A stretch of DNA of 27,825 bases from CAZDQL01 sp964507325 (GTDB lineage Bacteria > Planctomycetota > UBA1135 > GCA-002686595): positions 1 to 27,825 of the forward strand of contig CAZDQL010000087.1 in the NCBI GenBank assembly GCA_964507325.1, read 5' to 3'. Shown here piece after piece: positions 22,797 through 27,825 of the stretch. Below the pieces are notes generated by a model. That model was given only the letters and a program-made list of their open reading frames with translations, was not told where the DNA came from and did not search any database. Each line of letters opens with the position of its first letter. Within the stretch, counting starts at the first letter, position 1. A program made the position numbers and the translations under genes.

Positions 22797-24182
22797 ATGG
22801 CCCGCCGCAAGCGTTTCAGCGTCGTGCGCGACCCCGTGCACGGGGACGTGTACCTGACCCACGAGGAGCTGCGCCTCGTCGACACGCCCCAGTTCCAGCG
22901 GCTGCGCGGCGTCAAGCAGCTCGGCACGACCCACCTGGTCTACCCGGGCGCCCTGCACACCCGCTTCGAGCACTCGCTCGGCACGGTGCACGTGTCGCAG
23001 CGCATGATCGACGCCATCAACCTGGCCTTCGAGCTCGACCCCGCCGCGGGGCTGGCCATCAGCTCGGAGGAGACGCGCCTCATCCGCATCGCGGCGCTCC
23101 TGCACGACGTGACCCACATCCCCTTCGGTCACAATGTGGAGGACCAGGACGGCCTCTTCGAACGCCACGACACGGCGCGCCGCTTCCGGCACGCCTTCGA
23201 CCGCTCCCGGCCCCTGGGCCGCGAGCTCGAGGAGCTGGGGGTGCGGGAGGCGGTGCTGGGTGTCCTGGCGGGGCCCGGGACGGAGGGGGCGAGCGAGGTG
23301 CCCGCCTACTGGGGTCAGATCGTCTGCGGCACGATCGCGGCCGACATCCTCGACTACCTGGCGCGGGACGCCTACTTCACGGGGCTGGAGCTGCGCGTCG
23401 ACCCGCGGGTCACGAGCTACTTCAAGATCGACCGCGCGAGTGGGAACCTCTTCATCGACCTGGCGAAGCGCGAGCTCCTGCGGGAGGACATCCTGAGCGA
23501 GATCGTGCGCCTCCTGGAGGCGCGCTACTACTTCTCGGAGCGCGTCTACTACCACCACGCCAAGGTCGCCGCCGGAGCGTTGGTGGCGCGCGCCGTGGAG
23601 CTGTGCGCGCACGCCGGAGTGCTCGCCGAAGGGGACCTCTACGACTGCACCGACACCTCGATCCTGGACACCCTGGACCGCGCAGCTTCCGGGGCGGGAG
23701 AGGCCCTGGGGCGCGAGGTGCGCGAGCTGACCGAGCGCCTGCGTCAGCGGCGCCTCTACAAGCGCGCCGCCGTCTTCCCGCGCTACGAGAACGAGGCGGT
23801 CCAGGCCCAGCTCGTCGAGCGCTTCTTCGCCGCCGGTGGTCGCCAGGCGCGCGCCGACGCCGAAGCGCGCATCGCCGACCTGGTGCGCTTCGCCACCGGC
23901 CGCCAGGTGCGCCTGATCGTCTACTGCCCCGCCCAGCGCATGCAGCTCAAGGAGGCCCGCATCCACGTGCGCTGGCCCGGCGAGCCGGAGATCGCGCCGC
24001 TGGCGGCCTGGGCCGACCGCGTGCCGCGGCTGGGTGACTTGGAGGCGAGCTACCGCAACCTGTGGAAGTTCTACGTCCTGGCCGACACCCCCGACCCGGT
24101 GGTGCTCGCCAAGGTCAGGGAGGTGGCCCAGCAGGAGTTCGAGGGGGCGATCGACGCCTACGATCCGTCGGCGCTCGGATGA
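22797..24182 (+). CDS. HD-domain phosphohydrolase (dNTPase/SAMHD1-like)
   Basis: A 461-residue HD-superfamily protein. The opening DPVHGDVYLT with FQRLRGVKQLGTTHLVYPGALHTRFEHSLG is characteristic of SAMHD1/dGTPase-like bacterial proteins. Metal ligands are His59 (RFEHS), the His103-Asp104 pair (LLHDVTHIPFGH) and a later Asp in ADILDYLARDAYFTG. Members hydrolyse dNTPs or other phosphoesters; many bacterial ones are uncharacterised. The region after about 270 is helical with charged surfaces and has no separate domain I recognise. ATG 22797 is used. TACACT (22778-22783) is -10-like but lacks a -35 partner. The 3' end faces a convergent aminotransferase gene across 179 bp. Confidence 0.9.
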   Translation: MARRKRFSVVRDPVHGDVYLTHEELRLVDTPQFQRLRGVKQLGTTHLVYPGALHTRFEHSLGTVHVSQRMIDAINLAFELDPAAGLAISSEETRLIRIAALLHDVTHIPFGHNVEDQDGLFERHDTARRFRHAFDRSRPLGRELEELGVREAVLGVLAGPGTEGASEVPAYWGQIVCGTIAADILDYLARDAYFTGLELRVDPRVTSYFKIDRASGNLFIDLAKRELLREDILSEIVRLLEARYYFSERVYYHHAKVAAGALVARAVELCAHAGVLAEGDLYDCTDTSILDTLDRAASGAGEALGREVRELTERLRQRRLYKRAAVFPRYENEAVQAQLVERFFAAGGRQARADAEARIADLVRFATGRQVRLIVYCPAQRMQLKEARIHVRWPGEPEIAPLAAWADRVPRLGDLEASYRNLWKFYVLADTPDPVVLAKVREVAQQEFEGAIDAYDPSALG

Positions 24183-24215
24183 GGCGACCCTCCCCCGACG
24201 ACGGCACCGAATTCT

Positions 24216-24243
24216 CCCCTCCCCCGTAACCCCGCCCACCCCC
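24216..24243 (-). other. Predicted G-quadruplex-forming tract on the - strand
   Basis: Read on the - strand, four or more G-runs of three to five bases are separated by loops of 1-4 nt: GGGGG-T-GGG-C-GGGG-TTAC-GGGGG-A-GGGG. This meets the usual G3+N1-7 definition with room to spare. It lies in the gap between the convergent HD-domain and aminotransferase genes, just past the aminotransferase stop on its own transcript. Confidence 0.6.
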
Positions 24244-24258
24244 GTTCGTCTCTCCCTC

Positions 24259-24328
24259 GGGTGGCCCGGGTCTCCGAGCGCGTGGAAGCCCTGGGGAGAG
24301 CGGCCGAGCGGTTCGTCCCGGGCCACCC
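24259..24328. terminator. Bidirectional terminator-like inverted repeat between convergent genes
   Basis: gggtggcccggg (24259-24270) is perfectly complementary to cccgggccaccc (24317-24328). The 46-nt loop contains a smaller stem (tctcc 24271-24275 with ggaga 24295-24299). The element sits between two convergent gene ends and could stop transcription from both sides. No U-tract is present on either strand, so a terminator role is inferred from position and stability only. Confidence 0.4.
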
Positions 24329-24361
24329 CGTTCCGCGCCGTGCGCGGACCGATCCCACTCC

Positions 24362-25525
24362 TCAGCGCCGTTTGGCGAGGAAGCGGCCGACCCGCTCCAG
24401 GGCGCGCTGCACGTTCTCCAACGAGGTGGCGTAGGAGAAGCGCACGTACTCGTCGGTGCCGAAGACGCTGCCGGGGACGATCACCAGGGCCTCCTCCTCC
24501 AGGAGGTCCTCGCAGAATCCCGCCGAGCCGCGCTCGTCCAGGAAGGGGCTCACCCGGGGGTAGGCGTAGAAGGCGCCCCGCGGCTCGGCGGTCTCCAGAC
24601 CGGCGGCGCGCAGCCCCTCCACCAAGACCCCGCGGCGCTCGTCGAAGGCGAGCCGCATCGCTTCCACCTCGGCGGGCTCCTCCTCCAGGGCGGCCTGGAA
24701 GGCGGCCTGGGAGATCGCGTTCGGGCAACCGTTGAGCTGGCTCTGCAGGCGACCCACCGCCGCCGCCACCGGCTCCGGGGCGGCGATGAAGCCGATGCGG
24801 TAGCCGGTCATGGCGTAGGCCTTGCTCGCTCCGTCCGCGATCACGGTGCGCGCCCGCACCTCCGGGCTCAACGACACGGGGCTGGTGCAGGTCACGCCGT
24901 CGTAGACGAGCCGGCGGTAGATCTCGTCGGAGATGATCCACAGGTCGTGCTCCACCAGGAGCTCGCCCATGCGCGCCACCTCGTCCGCTCCCCACACGTA
25001 CCCCGAGGGATTGCAGGGGTCGTTCACCATCACCCCGCGGGTGGCGGGGGTGATCGCGGCGGCGATCGCCTCGAAGTCGGGGCCCAGGTCGGGGCGCGGA
25101 GGCGCGAGGCGCGGGATCCCGCCGGCGAAGCGCACCTCCTCCTCGTAGCTGCCCCAGGCGGGGGCGGGGAGCAGCACCTCGTCCCCCGGCTCCACCAGCG
25201 CCAAGAGGGTGCTCGATAGGGCGTGCTTGGTGCTGTGGGTGACGATCACCTCTGCCGGGGTGAAGTCGACTCCCCGGGTGGCGCTCAGGTGGCGAGCGAT
25301 GGTGGCGCGCAGGGCGGGACGACCGGCGGCGGCGCAGTAGCGCACCTCGCCGCTGCCCACGTGGGCCACGGCGGCGGCTTGGACAGCGGCGGGGGCGTCG
25401 AAGTCGGGCTCGCCCACCGCCATGTTCACCACGTCCACGCCCCTTGCCAGCATCTCGGTGGCGCGGGCGGCGAGGGCCAGGGTGGGGGAGGCGGTCAGGG
25501 CGGCGGTCTTGCGATTGGGTTGCAC
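24362..25525 (-). CDS. PLP-dependent class I aminotransferase (aspartate aminotransferase type)
   Basis: A 387-residue fold-type I aminotransferase, likely aspartate or a broad amino/oxo-acid enzyme. Motifs: LTASPTLALAARA and VGEPDFDAP at the N terminus, THSTKHALS cofactor loop, NDPCNPSGY (Asn172 contacts PLP), SDEIYRRLVYDG with Asp200 and Tyr203, DGASKAYAMTGYRIGF with the Schiff-base Lys235, and VRFSYATS with the substrate-carboxylate Arg. The CNPSG tetrad replaces the usual NNPTG. The start is GTG 25525; the ORF continues 40 codons upstream, but these lack similarity. A TACAAT box ends 6 nt before the GTG, so the mRNA may be leaderless. No other in-frame start precedes the conserved N terminus. 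Confidence 0.92.
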   Translation of the reverse strand: MQPNRKTAALTASPTLALAARATEMLARGVDVVNMAVGEPDFDAPAAVQAAAVAHVGSGEVRYCAAAGRPALRATIARHLSATRGVDFTPAEVIVTHSTKHALSSTLLALVEPGDEVLLPAPAWGSYEEEVRFAGGIPRLAPPRPDLGPDFEAIAAAITPATRGVMVNDPCNPSGYVWGADEVARMGELLVEHDLWIISDEIYRRLVYDGVTCTSPVSLSPEVRARTVIADGASKAYAMTGYRIGFIAAPEPVAAAVGRLQSQLNGCPNAISQAAFQAALEEEPAEVEAMRLAFDERRGVLVEGLRAAGLETAEPRGAFYAYPRVSPFLDERGSAGFCEDLLEEEALVIVPGSVFGTDEYVRFSYATSLENVQRALERVGRFLAKRR

Positions 25526-25531
25526 GGCGGG

Positions 25532-25537
25532 ATTGTA
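25532..25537 (-). promoter_or_regulatory. -10 box consistent with leaderless transcription of the aminotransferase
   Basis: TACAAT on the - strand matches five of six -10 consensus bases. Six bases separate it from GTG 25525, so transcription would start at or next to the start codon. No good -35 box is seen. The GGGGAG further upstream would precede the -10 box and could not serve as a ribosome site on such a transcript. Confidence 0.4.
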
Positions 25538-25597
25538 CTCCCCGGGGAAGATCCTCCGCCGCCCGTCGTCAGCGGCGCGGATGTGCGCCCTTTTCCG

Positions 25598-25626
25598 GTG
25601 ACGGCGCCCCTCCGATCGGGTCGAAT
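25598..25626 (+). promoter_or_regulatory. Weak sigma70-like promoter for the membrane-anchored protein
   Basis: GTGACG (25598-25603) and TCGAAT (25621-25626) each match four of six consensus bases and are separated by exactly 17 bp. Transcription would start about 20 nt before ATG 25654. In such GC-rich DNA this could be chance. Confidence 0.28.
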
Positions 25627-25653
25627 GCCCCGCGTCCCGCTCCACCCTTCGCC

Positions 25654-27738
25654 ATGTTCTTCAAGCGCCGCTGGTTTCGCGTCCTCACGATCGTGCTCGC
25701 CGTGGTCCTCTTCGTGGGGTACTTCGCCTTCTCCACTTTCGTCTTCCCTCCCCACGAGGGGGACTTCGAGCACGACGTCTCCGCCCTGATCCCGCGGGAC
25801 GTGGATTTCTTCGTCGCCAAGGCGGACCTGCGGGGGGATTTCAACCGCTTCCCCGAGCTGGCGGTCGCCGACGATTTGGGAGAGCACCCCATCTGGGGCT
25901 CGTTCCTGGTCTCCCCCGATTGGTGGACCGCCAGGGGTTGGATGGCGAGGAAGCTCGAGCTTCCCCCGCGGAAGGCGGGCGACGATCCGGACGCCGACGA
26001 CCTGGACACGGCCGTGGAGCAGATCGAGACCGAGCTGAAGGCCCTACCCCTGGGCCTCGGTCTCCTGGACGTGATCGGGGGTCGCGACCTGGCCCTGGCG
26101 GGCTACTTCCGTGGGGCGGCCTTCGCCAACGCGAATTGGGCCGCCTACGGCCGGGTCAACTGGGCTGGGAAGCTCGCCTACGCGGCGCTCGGGTACCCGG
26201 GGATGATCGGTCTCGAGGACCAGGGGCTCAGCGTCGAGGAGGAGCGCGGGGTCTACCGGGTCTCGGGCGGCGAGCTCGAGCGGCCGCTGTGGGTGACGCG
26301 CATCCGGGACGTGATCGTGGTCTCCACCGACCCAGAGCTCACCAGCTCCGCCCGGGAGCTCGACCAAGTGCGCGGCCAAGGCTCCCTGCTCGCCAGCGCC
26401 GACTACAACGACAACATCGCCACCGTGCCGCGCAGCGACGAGCGCAACGAGATCGAGCTGATCGTCGACATGCGCGACCTCCTGCCCAACCTGGAGCACG
26501 AGGGGCCCTGGCCGGACCCCGACTCCCACCGCTTCGTGACCGCCTTCGCGGGGCGGATCTTCCAGGCCCCCTCCTGCAAGAAGGTGATGGGGGTGGCCGG
26601 CTTCCACGGGGGACTGCAGATGGACCTCTTCGGGGGCTTCGCCTCGGAGAAGATCAGCGACGCCTGCCGGGCGATCTACGGCAAGAAGGGCTTCGGTCAC
26701 GAGCACGTGTTGGAGAAGGTCGCCAAGCTGGCTCCCGCGGACACGGGGCTCTTCGTCTACCTGCACGGCCCCGTGGACGTGCTCCTGAAGGAGCTCTTCG
26801 CGTCGATGGAGCCCGCGATGCGCGACAACCTCGAGACCGCCTTCCGCCAGACGGGGGAGTACGACAGCCTCGACCAACTCGTCGACCACGTCTCCGCGGC
26901 CCTGCACGATCGGCTGGCCCTGATCGTGCGCAAGTACGACTACCCCGAGGAGGTGGGCGGCCCGCAGCACGACGACACCCCGGTCTTCCTCGCCGCGCTG
27001 GTGGGCTGGTACTCCGACGAGGAGCGTCTGGTGGGCCTGCGCGACCTGATCGGCAGCAACCCCGAGATCTTCGGTCTGCAGGCCGCGCCGGGGATGGAGG
27101 GTCGCGGCTACTACACGAACACGGTCCAGGGGATTTCGATCCACGAGTTCCACAACCCCTTCGTGCCGGGCTCCGGGGTGATCGCCACCACCAACACCCG
27201 CGAGGGGCACTTCTACGTCGCCAACAATCACCACGCCCTGGCGCACCTGCGGCTGACCTTGACCCAGGGGGCGCGGGAGGGATCCCCCAGCCTGGCGGAC
27301 TACCCCCCCTTCCGGGCGCTGCTCGAGCGCAGCCTGGAGAGCGCCAACGTGCTGGTGTGGATCAACCCGCGCGAGCTGGCGCCCACCCTGAGCAAGCAGG
27401 CGGCCCACGGGGCCCGCATGGACGCTACGTCGGGCCTCGACGAGAACTTCTGGCGCCCGATTCGACGCGAGGTCGAGAGCGAGATCATGGCCGAGTCCTT
27501 CCCCAGCCGCAGCCAAGCCAGCCTCGACGGCGAGGAGCGGGACCAGTTCGACACCCTCTTCCTGAGCGAGATGGACCGCCGGCGTGACGACATCCTGGAC
27601 GAGCTCGCGCCCCAGCTCCTGGCCGCCCGGGAGCGCCGCATCGGCTGGGGCGAAGGGGTCTCGGCGGCCCTCATGCTCCTGCAGCTCAATCCCAAGCAGT
27701 TCCGCATCTCCCTGCGCACGGTGGTGCCGCTGGACTGA
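25654..27738 (+). CDS. Membrane-anchored protein of unknown function, 694 residues
   Basis: I do not recognise a family. The protein starts MFFKRRWFR, then has one transmembrane segment (about 10-31, VLTIVLAVVLFVGYFAFSTFVF), so positive-inside topology leaves about 660 residues outside the cytoplasm. The large domain is acidic and mixed alpha/beta. ALIPRDVDFFVAKADLRGDF begins the mature part, and similar phrasing recurs (PADTGLFVYLHGPVDVLL, SANVLVWINPRELAPTL), suggesting two or three copies of one fold. No protease, transferase or binding motif is evident. Only three cysteines are expected outside, one at APSCKK. ATG 25654 is chosen because it gives the anchor its basic n-region; the longer open frame overlaps the divergent aminotransferase. 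Confidence 0.8.
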   Translation: MFFKRRWFRVLTIVLAVVLFVGYFAFSTFVFPPHEGDFEHDVSALIPRDVDFFVAKADLRGDFNRFPELAVADDLGEHPIWGSFLVSPDWWTARGWMARKLELPPRKAGDDPDADDLDTAVEQIETELKALPLGLGLLDVIGGRDLALAGYFRGAAFANANWAAYGRVNWAGKLAYAALGYPGMIGLEDQGLSVEEERGVYRVSGGELERPLWVTRIRDVIVVSTDPELTSSARELDQVRGQGSLLASADYNDNIATVPRSDERNEIELIVDMRDLLPNLEHEGPWPDPDSHRFVTAFAGRIFQAPSCKKVMGVAGFHGGLQMDLFGGFASEKISDACRAIYGKKGFGHEHVLEKVAKLAPADTGLFVYLHGPVDVLLKELFASMEPAMRDNLETAFRQTGEYDSLDQLVDHVSAALHDRLALIVRKYDYPEEVGGPQHDDTPVFLAALVGWYSDEERLVGLRDLIGSNPEIFGLQAAPGMEGRGYYTNTVQGISIHEFHNPFVPGSGVIATTNTREGHFYVANNHHALAHLRLTLTQGAREGSPSLADYPPFRALLERSLESANVLVWINPRELAPTLSKQAAHGARMDATSGLDENFWRPIRREVESEIMAESFPSRSQASLDGEERDQFDTLFLSEMDRRRDDILDELAPQLLAARERRIGWGEGVSAALMLLQLNPKQFRISLRTVVPLD

Positions 27739-27825
27739 GTGGCCCTTCTCCCGCGCGGCTGGCAGCCCGCTGAAGAACCCTCTCGGCGCGCTGCACGCAT
27801 CTGGAAGCCCTGGGCGGCACGCGCA

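Noticed and set aside
21699..24995. 1098-codon open frame on the - strand
   Set aside because: It lies antisense to hldD, the HD-domain gene and part of the aminotransferase region. Its translation is low-complexity Val/Gly/Ala/Arg/His-rich, as expected of the complement of GC-rich coding DNA.

Overview
This window is a dense, very GC-rich bacterial chromosome segment with strong G/C bias at third codon positions, several GTG starts and many 4-nt ATGA gene overlaps. It reads as a Gram-negative heterotroph. HldD (LPS inner-core heptose), a possible WaaP-like kinase and a DUF481 outer-membrane barrel suggest an outer membrane with LPS. The small secreted protein built from repeats beginning YPLDTC is a type I associate with Planctomycetota. 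Planctomycetota, or a neighbouring deep lineage, is therefore my best guess, but no rRNA is present to prove it. I see no tRNA, rRNA, CRISPR, prophage or complete insertion sequence. No intergenic gap exceeds 300 bp; the longest is about 273 bp (11909-12181).

Region 1 (1-5480, + strand) is a fatty-acyl/butyryl-CoA cluster: the 3' end of a thiolase, a 3-hydroxyacyl-CoA dehydrogenase, an acyl-CoA dehydrogenase, a 91-residue excisionase/MerR-type helix-turn-helix protein, a second acyl-CoA dehydrogenase, a metallo-beta-lactamase-fold hydrolase and a DUF481 barrel protein. Region 2 (5490-8396, - strand) is a DEAD-box RNA helicase, an adrenodoxin-type [2Fe-2S] ferredoxin and IspH, the last two sharing one base (TAGTG). 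Region 3 (8605-11908) holds a kinase-like protein and exodeoxyribonuclease III on +, then a Lon-N-domain protein and a SirB1/transglutaminase-like protein on -.

Region 4 (12182-19754, + strand) is the most striking part. It is one tightly coupled operon behind a credible sigma70-like promoter with two palindromes. Gene order is 3-hydroxyacyl-CoA dehydrogenase, exported cyclophilin, cytoplasmic cyclophilin, enoyl-CoA hydratase, thiolase, a single-chain aconitase/isopropylmalate-dehydratase protein with its swivel domain at the N terminus, and a LeuB-type dehydrogenase whose cofactor loop looks NADP-like. Regions 1 and 4 complement each other: as far as the window shows, region 1 has acyl-CoA dehydrogenases but no hydratase, and region 4 has the hydratase but no acyl-CoA dehydrogenase. 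Together they make a full beta-oxidation (or reverse) spiral.

Region 5 (19765-27738) has a three-repeat Cys protein and a DUF3524/QTMAN-type glycosyltransferase (- strand), then HldD and an HD-domain phosphohydrolase (+). These are followed by an aminotransferase (-, possibly leaderless) and a 694-residue membrane-anchored protein of unknown function (+). The gap at 24183-24361 contains a G-quadruplex-forming tract and a 12-bp perfect inverted repeat. The last ~60 bp resemble an insertion-sequence end, but this cannot be settled here.
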